Notes under the pieces: generated by a model
Databases searched by the model: none
Told to the model about the DNA's origin: nothing
What the model saw: only the letters and a program-made list of their open reading frames with translations
Part shown: positions 1 through 7,884 of the stretch, in pieces
How the letters are laid out: each line of letters starts with the position of its first letter
Position numbering within the stretch: the stretch's first letter is position 1
Translations under genes and position numbers: made by a program
From: JACCSI01 sp963815285
GTDB lineage: Bacteria > Acidobacteriota > Vicinamibacteria > Vicinamibacterales > UBA2999
Direction: 5' to 3'
DNA: 64,000 nucleotides
NCBI GenBank assembly: GCA_963815285.1
Contig: CAWFGB010000004.1
Coordinates: forward strand, 496,001 to 560,000

Positions 1-134
1 ACAGGATCGTGTCCACGATGAGGTATCCGCGAATTACCGCGACGTCACCTTCGCGGATCCCCGAGACGTGCAGGAAGAGTATCTAGAATTTTGGTATGCC
101 CTCTGACTGGCAGCGACTGGGCGTACGCTACGTG
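1..134. other. Left window edge, no callable gene
   Basis: Minus-strand codons run open from about position 82 to the left edge without a convincing start codon. They could be the head or tail of a gene outside the window, but I do not recognise the product. The rest of the stretch up to the repeat at 135 shows no gene. Confidence 0.3.
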
Positions 135-460
135 CGCGGAGTATTTCACTGTGCCGATCGTACCCTCGATCGGTCGGTAGTAGTGAACGGCGGTTTACCG
201 TGGATCTGCCGGCGAATCAGCTCGGGCCAGGTTGGCGAAAGCGGGCCTGAGGGCCTTGAGGCGGCACGCAGTGAGGTGCGACGTCTGTAAATCTTGATTT
301 TTTGATTTTCTTCGGCTCTGGAAGCCCCAGAAACGTGCAGACGGGTTCCCCTGCAATTCGTCAAGTGCCTACGCACGAGGTACTTGCGAGTATTCAGTCG
401 AGGCGGAATAGCCCTTTTTCCACTGGGTCAGCTTCGATTAAATCCAAGATATCAAACGGG
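135..460 (+). repeat. Dispersed intergenic repeat, copy A
   Basis: About 325 bp closely matching 7396-7742, sharing long identical blocks that include TCGGTCGGTAGTAGTGAACG and the T-rich stretch TTGATTTTTTGATTTTC. A shorter third copy lies at 10315-10433. Within it, 362-386 forms a hairpin: CAAGTGCCT, a 7-base loop, then AGGTACTTG, pairing over 9 bp with one G-U. The copy lies about 225 bp upstream of the permease at 687. No coding frame is preserved between copies, so this looks like a non-coding element. Confidence 0.8.
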
Positions 461-686
461 GTCGCTTCGCAACCACCATTGTCTGCAGTTTTGGCGCGTC
501 CCTGCCTGAGCCGAACGTGAGGACCGACTGCCCTTTCGAACGACTGCCATCCTAATCGCTGTGCGACGTGATCGACTCGTTGTTTTCACGTTCTGATCGT
601 GACGCGACGATGTGCGACACGAAACAAGCGCGCGAGTGCCTACGTAACTAAGGTGACGGTCACGGTGCGCGCCGACGCAGATCGCT

Positions 687-3248
687 TTGCATGACAAAGC
701 CAAGACCATCGCAGCTGATCCTATGGAACGACGCCCTTCACCAGCCGCCCGTCTGCTGATCAGTCTCAACGCCCTGCGACGCGACCTCACGCACGCGGCT
801 CGGTCACTCAGAAAAGATCGCGGCTTCGCGCTCGTGTGCGTCGTCTCGCTCGGCATTGGCATGGGCGGCTTTGTCGCGTTGACGACGTTCGGCCGCGCCC
901 TCGGCGCCCCGGCGCGCGGCATCGACACCAACGGCCTCGCCGAAGTGCTCGTGCTCCCGCAGGGCCCGCTCCGCGCCCAAGCCGGCGAATGGGCGCTTGA
1001 CGAGTGGTCCTATCCGGACTTCCAGGTGTTGCGCGAGGCTGACAGCGGGATGGCGATCACCGGGTGGAGCTCGGGTTTCGGCGAGATCGGCGACAAGCCT
1101 GCGGACAATGAGACCACGCTGCCCCGCGTGCCGACGCTGTACGTCTCGGCCAACTACTTCAGCACCTTCGGCGTCTCGCTCGCGCGCGGCGCCGGCTTCG
1201 ATCCCGCGATCGATGACTCACCGTCGGCCGAGCCCCGGGTGATCTTGAGCGACGACTTCTGGCGCAGTCGCGCGTCGTCCGATCCGGATATCGTCGGCAA
1301 GACGGTGACCATCGACGGGGTCCCGCACACGGTCCTGGGCATCGCACGAGAGGATTTTCGCGGCCACTTCCACTTCTTCAATTCGCCAAGCTCCCTGCTG
1401 TTCCTGCCGCTCGAACGGCATCCGCGCCTGCGTGAGCAGCCGAACCTCCGGCTCGACAGAACCGCCGACTGGGTGCGCGTTTACGGACGCCTCGCTGCGG
1501 GCGTCGATATGGCGGCGGCCAATGGCCGCGTGTCGGCGCTGATGTCCGACCTCGCACAACGATACCCCGCAACGAACCAGTACAAGGGCGCGACGGTTGA
1601 ACCCTACGCATCGTTGGGCGCGGCTGACCGACCGCAGTCACATCTTGTGTTGATGACGCTGCTCGGCCTGGCGGGCACTGTGCTGTTCATCGTGTGCCTC
1701 AACATCTCCGGGATGATGCTGGTGCGCGGCACCACGCGCGAGCGTGAGCTCAGCATTCGTGCCGCGGTCGGCGCCGACCGGCGACACCTGATTCAGCATC
1801 TGTTCTTCGAAGCGTTGCTGCTCGCCTTCGTGGCCGGCGCGATCAGCGCGTTCGTCCTGTTCGGCATTCCCGCCGTCGTCGGCTGGTATCTCGGCTTCCC
1901 CGTGCCGCAGGAGATCGACTTCGACACCGTGAGCATCGCAACTGCGGCGGGGTTGTGCCTGATCGCCAGCCTCATGTTCGGACTGCTGCCCGCCATCCGT
2001 TTCAGCCGGCCCGATCTGGTGCCCGCACTGAAAGAGGATACCGGTGGGGGCGGCCGTAAGACCATTCGCGTGCACCGCGTCGCCGCGATGGTGCAGATCG
2101 GTGTCGCCATCCCATTTCTCGTGATCGCAGGCGTGATGATCGATCGGACGCGCACCGCTGATTTCGGCTTCCCCACCGACGGACTCGCCGCGGCACGCCT
2201 GCCCGCACCGTCGGGCACCGGCCGCGAGGCCGACTTCTCGATCCGTCGCGTGCGCGACAACCTGCAGCAGACCAGCGGCGTACGCTCTGTGGCGATCGCC
2301 GACGGCATGCCCATTGATTTCGATTACAGGGAATTTCGCATCGGACGCACGGGCGGAGCGGACTTCGTCACCGCGCACGTCACGCGCGTCGGCGAGAACT
2401 TTCTCGGGACGGTCGGCGCACCGCTCCTCCGCGGTCGAACGATCACCGCCGAGGATCGCGTGATGGCCTCGCCCGTCGCGGTGATTTCAGCACCGCTCGC
2501 CGAGCTGCTCTTCCCCGGCATGGAGGCTATTGGGCAGCAGGTGACGGTCACACTCGAAGAAAACCGGGAGGAGGCGTTCACTGTGGTCGGCGTGAGTGGC
2601 GACTTTGCGACCTCACAGTTGACCACCCTCCGGCCGCAGATTCTCTTGCCCTTGCCCGAGGTGTTCCCCGCGTCCGTCTATCTCATTGCCCGCGGCGCGC
2701 CGGGAGATGAACCGCAATTGAAAGCGGCGCTCGAAGGCGCGCTCCGTGATCTGGGCGTCGAGCCACTGCAAGGCGTCGCGTTCGCGGGCGTCGTCACGGG
2801 ACAGGACCTCGTGCAGAAAAGCCTTGGCGATCTCGTGTCAGAGGGCACCGCTGTAGGGATTGCCGGCGGCCTCGTGCTGGTCCTCGCTGCGCTTGGCATC
2901 GTCGGGGTGGTCAGCTTCATGGTCGCGACGCGGACACGCGAGCTCGCCGTGCGTATGGCGCTTGGCTCCACGCGGTGGCGTGTGTTCGGGCTCATACTGA
3001 AGGACATCGTTCGCCTCGTGATTCCGGGCGTGGTCGGCGGTCTCGTGCTCGCCTCGCTCCTCATCCGCACGATGGAAGACGTCATGGGGACACCGCTGAC
3101 GCTCGGCCCCGATCCGCTCGGTGTGATGGAGCCGGTGATCTACATGGGCGCGGCGACGATCGCGGTGTGCGCCGCAATAGTCGCGGGCCTCCCGGCTGCA
3201 CGTCGCGCGACGTCAGTGCCGCCAATGGTCGCGATACGCGCGGAGTAG
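687..3248 (+). CDS. FtsX/MacB-type ABC permease, ADOP (acidobacterial duplicated orphan permease) family
   Basis: 853-residue inner-membrane protein made of two MacB-periplasmic-core plus FtsX units. A first membrane segment at about residues 48-70 is followed by a periplasmic domain. Three membrane segments fall at about 315-440, and a second periplasmic region then leads to three more at about 725-850. The C-terminus ends PPMVAIRAE, the usual ending of this family. MacB-type permeases couple ATP hydrolysis to work on periplasmic substrates, but ADOP genes typically lack an adjacent ATPase, as here, so the substrate is unknown. Two starts are possible, ATG 687 or ATG 723 (MERRPSP), and neither has a Shine-Dalgarno. 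Relics of the same family lie at 44462 and 55096. Confidence 0.9.
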   Translation: MHDKAKTIAADPMERRPSPAARLLISLNALRRDLTHAARSLRKDRGFALVCVVSLGIGMGGFVALTTFGRALGAPARGIDTNGLAEVLVLPQGPLRAQAGEWALDEWSYPDFQVLREADSGMAITGWSSGFGEIGDKPADNETTLPRVPTLYVSANYFSTFGVSLARGAGFDPAIDDSPSAEPRVILSDDFWRSRASSDPDIVGKTVTIDGVPHTVLGIAREDFRGHFHFFNSPSSLLFLPLERHPRLREQPNLRLDRTADWVRVYGRLAAGVDMAAANGRVSALMSDLAQRYPATNQYKGATVEPYASLGAADRPQSHLVLMTLLGLAGTVLFIVCLNISGMMLVRGTTRERELSIRAAVGADRRHLIQHLFFEALLLAFVAGAISAFVLFGIPAVVGWYLGFPVPQEIDFDTVSIATAAGLCLIASLMFGLLPAIRFSRPDLVPALKEDTGGGGRKTIRVHRVAAMVQIGVAIPFLVIAGVMIDRTRTADFGFPTDGLAAARLPAPSGTGREADFSIRRVRDNLQQTSGVRSVAIADGMPIDFDYREFRIGRTGGADFVTAHVTRVGENFLGTVGAPLLRGRTITAEDRVMASPVAVISAPLAELLFPGMEAIGQQVTVTLEENREEAFTVVGVSGDFATSQLTTLRPQILLPLPEVFPASVYLIARGAPGDEPQLKAALEGALRDLGVEPLQGVAFAGVVTGQDLVQKSLGDLVSEGTAVGIAGGLVLVLAALGIVGVVSFMVATRTRELAVRMALGSTRWRVFGLILKDIVRLVIPGVVGGLVLASLLIRTMEDVMGTPLTLGPDPLGVMEPVIYMGAATIAVCAAIVAGLPAARRATSVPPMVAIRAE

Positions 3249-3255
3249 CGACCCG

Positions 3256-4262
3256 TCACCTCCCGGGCAGCGTCTCGCCACAGCGCAGTGCTTTCCCGCA
3301 TCCGGGCAGGTTCACACGCCGTGATTGCTGCCGCGTGAGCATTCCGGCCCGAACGGGAGGGCGCAAATTTTGCCCCGCGCGCGAGCCATGTTCGCCTCCC
3401 TGCACCAGTTCCGGCACCGCCCCGGCTACAGGAATGCTGCCGGCCTTCCACTCAAACGAGCCGGATTCGTCGTCGCCGAGATCGGTCCGGAACATCCTAT
3501 CGGCCGTCACGCCGTGGGTCAGCACACGAGTGGCGGCGTTATGGGTCGGATGCTGATGATCGTGTCCAGACGAGAAGATGACGAACTGCGGATCGACGGC
3601 CTCGATGAAGCAAGTCGCGTTGCCGTTGTTCGCCCCATGATGGGATGCGAGAAGGACGTCAGACTTGAGCAACACCTGGCCGGCGCCGTGGCACTCCACC
3701 ATCACCTGTTCCGCGTCCTTACAGGCATGATCGTGGTCGTCGAGGCGTCGCCCAACGGTATCCCCCGTGAACAGGATGGACCGGCCGCGGTACTTCAAGC
3801 GCACGACGATGCTGATCGCGTTCAGGCGCTCACTCGGCGTGGGTCCGGGCCCATCCCAGCGCGGCCCAGCCAGCGACGAGGGTCACCACTGCCTCGCCGA
3901 GCGGAACCGTTGCACCCGGCACCAGCGGCACGGATTGGAGGTTGTGAACCGAACCGCCCTCTTTCACTTCGCCGGCCAGGGCATCCACGAGATTCCGCCA
4001 ACGAGGTGGTGGTGCGCGGCTCCCCCGCCAGAATCGTGTGTCGAACACGCTTCTCGTTGAAGATCCGCGCGCCGTCGCCGAGGTGGTCGGCGTCGGAATG
4101 ACTGATGACGAGCAGGTCGATGGCATCGCCCGTGATCAGGTCGCGAACGGCCTTCATGCAGTGCTCACCATTCCAGTGGCCCGCGTCATAGACCATCGAC
4201 GATCCGCCGGGGACCATGATGACGGCGCACTGAAGATCGGCGCGTGGATTGCCCGCCACCAT
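3256..4262 (-). pseudogene. Frameshifted metallo-beta-lactamase-fold hydrolase (ComEC-like MBL domain)
   Basis: Three consecutive minus-strand frames make up one protein. 4262 downward gives an MBL core with the metal motif SHSDADHLGD. A frame change near 4005 leads to NLVDALAGEVKEGGSV, and another near 3830 leads to RGRSILFTGDTVGRR and then ASHHGANNG, the later metal-binding part. The fold and motif order match stand-alone ComEC/Rec2-like MBL proteins. The N-terminal strand with the usual DVGQGD-like motif is not found upstream, so the gene also seems 5' truncated. Two frameshifts plus truncation point to a pseudogene, although assembly indels could account for the shifts. It is tail-to-tail with the ADOP permease, 7 bp apart. 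Confidence 0.7.
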
Positions 4263-4524
4263 CTGCGGCCGGTGTGCGGGGGCAGTGACCGCTCCTGCAG
4301 GGACGCGACGCCTCGATCCGGCGCGTCGTTCGGAGGCGCGCCGTACTCATGGCGCGAGCGCGCGGCCCAGTTTCCGGCGGCAGCGCTGCACAAAATTCGA
4401 GTGAACACGTTTCTATTGTCTGGTCTCGACCGATCTGAGGGCGTCCATCGACTACCGAGTCGCAAAGAGCGCGCTCAGCGGCGATTTTGAATTCCGCACG
4501 CTAGGGCTGGCTTTTCGTTGCACG

Positions 4525-4554
4525 TTGACCGCGTTCCGGGAACGCAAATAATAT
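4525..4554 (+). promoter_or_regulatory. Candidate sigma70 promoter with palindrome in the spacer
   Basis: TTGACC at 4525-4530 is followed 18 bp later by TAATAT (4549-4554). The spacer contains a perfect 7-bp inverted repeat, GCGTTCC-G-GGAACGC, at 4531-4545, placed where a dimeric repressor would block RNA polymerase. It would drive the GDSL hydrolase at 4661 with a leader of about 100 nt. Sequence-based inference only. Confidence 0.45.
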
Positions 4555-4660
4555 GCGCGGCCTTTAGTTCAGATCTTCTCGGCGCACGTGCGCCTCGCGT
4601 TGAGACGCTACGTCACAATGTAAGTCGTACTCCCATCCACCCAAATACTCAGAGGACATC

Positions 4661-5620
4661 GTGAGACAAATCGTGAAGTTGTTGCTGTTGTGCGTAATCG
4701 CGATCGGGCCGGTCGGATTGTTGGCGGACCCGGCCGTCAAGCAGCCGGACGCGCTTTTGGTGTTTGGCGACAGCCTGTCCGATACGGGCAACGTCTGGAT
4801 TCTCACGGGAAACGTGGTCCCGCCGTCGATTTCTCCGCATCAGACCTATTTTGATGGGCACTTCTCGAACGGGCCCGTTGCGGTCGAATATTTGTGGGAC
4901 GCTCTCGATTCTGATGCCGATTCCGCCGTCCGCCCCTTTCTCGCCGACCAGACAATCCATCCCGGGGAAGCGGTGAATTTTGCGTTTGGTGGGGCGACGA
5001 GCGGCCAGTGGAGTGTTGTCACGCCTCAGCTGACTGTGCCTGGCCTGCTGCAACAGGTGGAGATGTTCGCCGCCGTCAGCCTGGAGAGCAGGGACAGAGA
5101 CGCCCTCTTTGTCGTGTTTGTCGGCGCCAACGACTACCTGATGGCCCCTCCGACGAGTCCAGCCAATCCGCTTCAGGTTGTTGGCAACATCAAGTTTGCA
5201 ATCGAACGTCTCCACGCGCTCGGCGCGCGGAACATCGTCGTCATGAATCTGCCGAACCTCGCGTTGGCCCCAATCGTGCCGCCTGCCGCACGTCCGCTCT
5301 TGACCACGCAGGGGCTCCTCCACAATTTGCTGCTGCGCGTCACGATCAAGGCGCTCGACGCGAGGTTGCCTGGCGCGAACATCATCGAGATGGACGTCTT
5401 CAAGATCGTGAACTCGCTGCGAACGCGCTTCGACATGACCACGCCAGCAGCAACCCGGGCTCCGGCCGCGACGTGCCTGTTCACCGACCCGCTGACCTGC
5501 CCAGACGTGGACACGTTCGCTGTGAACCCACGCTACTTCTTCTGGGACGTGCAACACCCGACGACCGCCGCGCATCGGGCACTTGGTCAGCGCTTCTACG
5601 AGAATCTTGTAGAGGACTGA
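4661..5620 (+). CDS. Secreted GDSL/SGNH-family lipase/esterase
   Basis: 319 residues with an N-terminal signal peptide (KLLLLCVIAIGPVGLLA). Block I is VFGDSLSDTGN, carrying the nucleophilic Ser of the GDSL motif. Block III is FVGANDYL with the oxyanion-hole Asn. The C-terminal DVQHPTTAAHR carries the catalytic Asp/His pair. The family hydrolyses ester bonds in lipids or acylated polymers, and the substrate cannot be told here. The start is GTG at 4661, five bases after AGAGGA. A candidate promoter with an internal palindrome lies about 110 bp upstream. Single gene, intact, usual length for phospholipase/lecithinase-type members. Confidence 0.9.
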   Translation: MRQIVKLLLLCVIAIGPVGLLADPAVKQPDALLVFGDSLSDTGNVWILTGNVVPPSISPHQTYFDGHFSNGPVAVEYLWDALDSDADSAVRPFLADQTIHPGEAVNFAFGGATSGQWSVVTPQLTVPGLLQQVEMFAAVSLESRDRDALFVVFVGANDYLMAPPTSPANPLQVVGNIKFAIERLHALGARNIVVMNLPNLALAPIVPPAARPLLTTQGLLHNLLLRVTIKALDARLPGANIIEMDVFKIVNSLRTRFDMTTPAATRAPAATCLFTDPLTCPDVDTFAVNPRYFFWDVQHPTTAAHRALGQRFYENLVED

Positions 5621-5692
5621 GAGTAGACCGGCGAAATGTGCACGCGCACATGACCGGCGATCAGATCACGTGAAGGCGGATGGCGGCCGATC

Positions 5693-6258
5693 ATGACGTT
5701 GGCAGTCGCGATGGACGACCCCCGCCTGATGGCCGCCGACAAGCCCCGAGACCGCTCGAGCGGGCCCAGACCTGGTGGCGCGGGCGTGTTCGTGCGGCGA
5801 GGTCTCGTTGGCACCGAGACGCCTGCATCGCTCCGCGGCAGCTATCTCGCCGCCGTGAAGGTGCCCGCTGGGCAGCAGTTCGCTGAGTGTGTTTAGTGTT
5901 CATGTAGGGCCCGAAAGTTGGAAAAACCAGCAAGCGTTCGAGCCGTGGCTCATTAGCCAAGTTCAGGCCGAACCGTCAGTGATCGGCGGTGACATCAACA
6001 CCAGCCGCGAGTACTCGACCAAACATAGGGCCTATCTCAATCGCCTCATCGAGTCAGGGGTTCATGACTGTCACTGGGCCAAGCGCAATCGGGAGGTTCC
6101 GTCGTTTTGGGGGCGTCAATCGCGAGTAGCGATATACCAGGACGACCACCTCTTCGCGAGCCGGTCGCTCGCTCGGTGAGAGACTGCTGGGGGACGACAA
6201 TCCGGTGACCCGAATTCTGAGCGACCATGGTCCGGTTGTACTCGATCTTGCAACGTAA
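5693..6258 (+). pseudogene. Decayed endonuclease/exonuclease/phosphatase-family gene
   Basis: Three frames in sequence give fragments of one EEP-fold protein. The first ends LRGSYLAAVKVPAGQQF. From about 5889 another frame gives VFSVHVGPESWKNQQ and VIGGDINTSREYS, where GGDxN is an active-site motif, and then YQDDHLFASRS. After about 6178 a third frame gives ILSDHGPVVLDLAT and the stop; the SDHGPV motif holds the terminal catalytic Asp-His. The N-terminal catalytic Glu region is not evident, so the gene is truncated as well as frameshifted twice. The family includes secreted nucleases and phosphatases. Confidence 0.6.
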
Positions 6259-6687
6259 CCCGCATGAGCCGACGTGTCGCACCCCGCGTTCTAGCCGCCG
6301 CGCGGCAGGTGCGTGCGTATCGCGGCCGGCCGGTAGGTGGTTACCTTCCGTCATCCAATTCACCGGCGTCGCATACTTCGCTACTGCCTCGACAGCTTCG
6401 AGCGCGCGCCTAATCCCCTCTTCTAGTTTCCGCTTGACGGCACAAACGCGCGCCACCGAAGGGCGCATGGTGGCGGCTGTTCTGATGTGCACTGGAATAG
6501 ATGTGTTCGGACGTTCTGGGGCTCCTTGGCGCCGGTGTTTGTAACAGCCGGCGGGCAACCTGAGTAAGATGCACTCCGAGCGCCCAGCCACGTAGCGCCC
6601 GGGCTCCAGCACCTGGTTCTCGACATGGAGGTCGTCGGTGCTGACGCGAGCGTATAGCGCGACATACAAGCCGGCGAGGGAGGTCAC

Positions 6688-7164
6688 GTGGCGAAGAGGA
6701 CATCCAGGAGAGCCCCGCAAGGTGAAAAGATGATCGAGGTAAAGGTCCCGTTCTGGACGAACGATATCGCGCGCGCTGCCAACGAGATCGTTCCCAAACA
6801 CGCGTGGGCGTCAGGCGTGGTGAGGATGGAGTCGAACAAGACTCACGGCATCGCTCCAGGTAAGCCCGCACCGTTCCACTCGTTGATGGATCCGACGGCG
6901 GTGATTGAGAAAGTTCTGATGGCGCACGGCGTGACGCTGATAGTGAATCGGCGGATGCGGAAGTACATGATCGGCAACAAAGAAGCGTTTCTCGGCGCTG
7001 ATCCGCCTGCTCAATGGCGGAGGCGACCGCCGCGTTTGCGAGTCTTCAGGGTGCCGGCAGCATTGCTGAATCGGACGCTCACCTTCGGCCCAGAGAAACA
7101 GAATCGGAAGTCATCGCTTGAAACTGCTTACTTTGTGCCGCTAGGCTCCTGGGATGCCGCCTGA
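6688..7164 (+). CDS. Hypothetical protein, 158 aa
   Basis: I do not recognise this protein. GTG 6688 is preceded by a good Shine-Dalgarno (GGGAGGTCAC then GTG). The first 90 residues look ordinary, with no signal peptide or membrane segment, and include ARAANEIVPKHAWASG. The last 60 residues are Arg/Pro-rich (WRRRPPRLRVF) and may be out of the original frame. It overlaps the next small ORF by 11 bases. It sits in the eroded region between a broken gene and repeat copy B, so it may itself be truncated. Confidence 0.45.
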   Translation: MAKRTSRRAPQGEKMIEVKVPFWTNDIARAANEIVPKHAWASGVVRMESNKTHGIAPGKPAPFHSLMDPTAVIEKVLMAHGVTLIVNRRMRKYMIGNKEAFLGADPPAQWRRRPPRLRVFRVPAALLNRTLTFGPEKQNRKSSLETAYFVPLGSWDAA

Positions 7165-7387
7165 CGAAACCACCCGCGGTCTTCTCGACGCATTGGACCC
7201 GCTGCTGGAGGCGATGCAACGACTTGAGACGCTTGCACAACGACTGCGCGACCGCGCAGCGAACGGGCCGCCGCTCAGTGCGATGGAATCTGCTGACGCT
7301 GAACGCGAGTTGTCCATCGTCCGTGAAAACACCAACACACTCGCGGGGCAGCTTGCTCTGTTCCGCCAGGACCTGTGGCCAATGTGA
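7154..7387 (+). CDS. Small helical hypothetical protein, 77 aa
   Basis: The product is dominated by charged and Leu-rich heptads (LLDALDPLLEAMQRLETLAQ, then ERELSIVRENTNTLAGQLAL), which would form a two-helix coiled coil. There is no signal peptide or membrane segment. It begins at ATG 7154, overlapping the end of the preceding ORF by 11 bases, and stops 9 bases before repeat copy B. Translational coupling to 6688 is plausible. No function can be assigned. Confidence 0.4.
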   Translation: MPPDETTRGLLDALDPLLEAMQRLETLAQRLRDRAANGPPLSAMESADAERELSIVRENTNTLAGQLALFRQDLWPM

Positions 7388-7395
7388 GATTCGCC

Positions 7396-7742
7396 GTCCG
7401 CGGAGTACTTCACGGTGCCGATCGCACCCTCAATCGGTCGGTAGTAGTGAACGGCGGTTTACCGTGGATCTGCCGCCGAATCAGCTTGGGCGAGGTTGGC
7501 GAAAGCGGGCCTGAGGGCCTTGAGGCGGCACGCGGTGACTTGAGGCGGCACGCGGTGAGGTGCGACGTTCTGTAAATCTTGATTTTTTGATTTTCTTCGG
7601 CCCTGGAAGCCCCCAGAAACGTGCAGACGAGTTCCCCTGAAATTCGTCAAGTGCCTACGCACGAGGTACTTGCGAGTATTCAATCGAGGCGCAATAGCCG
7701 TTTTCCCACCGGGACTGCTTTGATTAAATTCAAAAATCAAAC
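7396..7742 (+). repeat. Dispersed intergenic repeat, copy B
   Basis: Second long copy of the element at 135-460. It contains a 20-bp tandem duplication (CTTGAGGCGGCACGCGGTGA twice, about 7519-7558) absent from copy A, which explains its extra length. The conserved hairpin is at 7648-7672. A separate short palindrome TCCCGC-catc-GCGGGA follows at 7813-7828, before the kinase gene at 7885. Confidence 0.8.
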
Positions 7743-7884
7743 CGCGTCCCTCCCCGCAGTACCTGTTCGCCTTCCTACGGAGGACGCCTTCGAACGCCAC
7801 CTGATGGGATGTTCCCGCCATCGCGGGATATTTGACGGGCCACAATGTTAAAACCCGCGCCGTGTAGAATCGCCTTGCGACGAC

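Noticed and set aside
135..7742. Insertion sequence explanation for the two long repeat copies
   Set aside because: No transposase, no terminal inverted repeats and no target duplication are visible; they are described as intergenic repeats instead.
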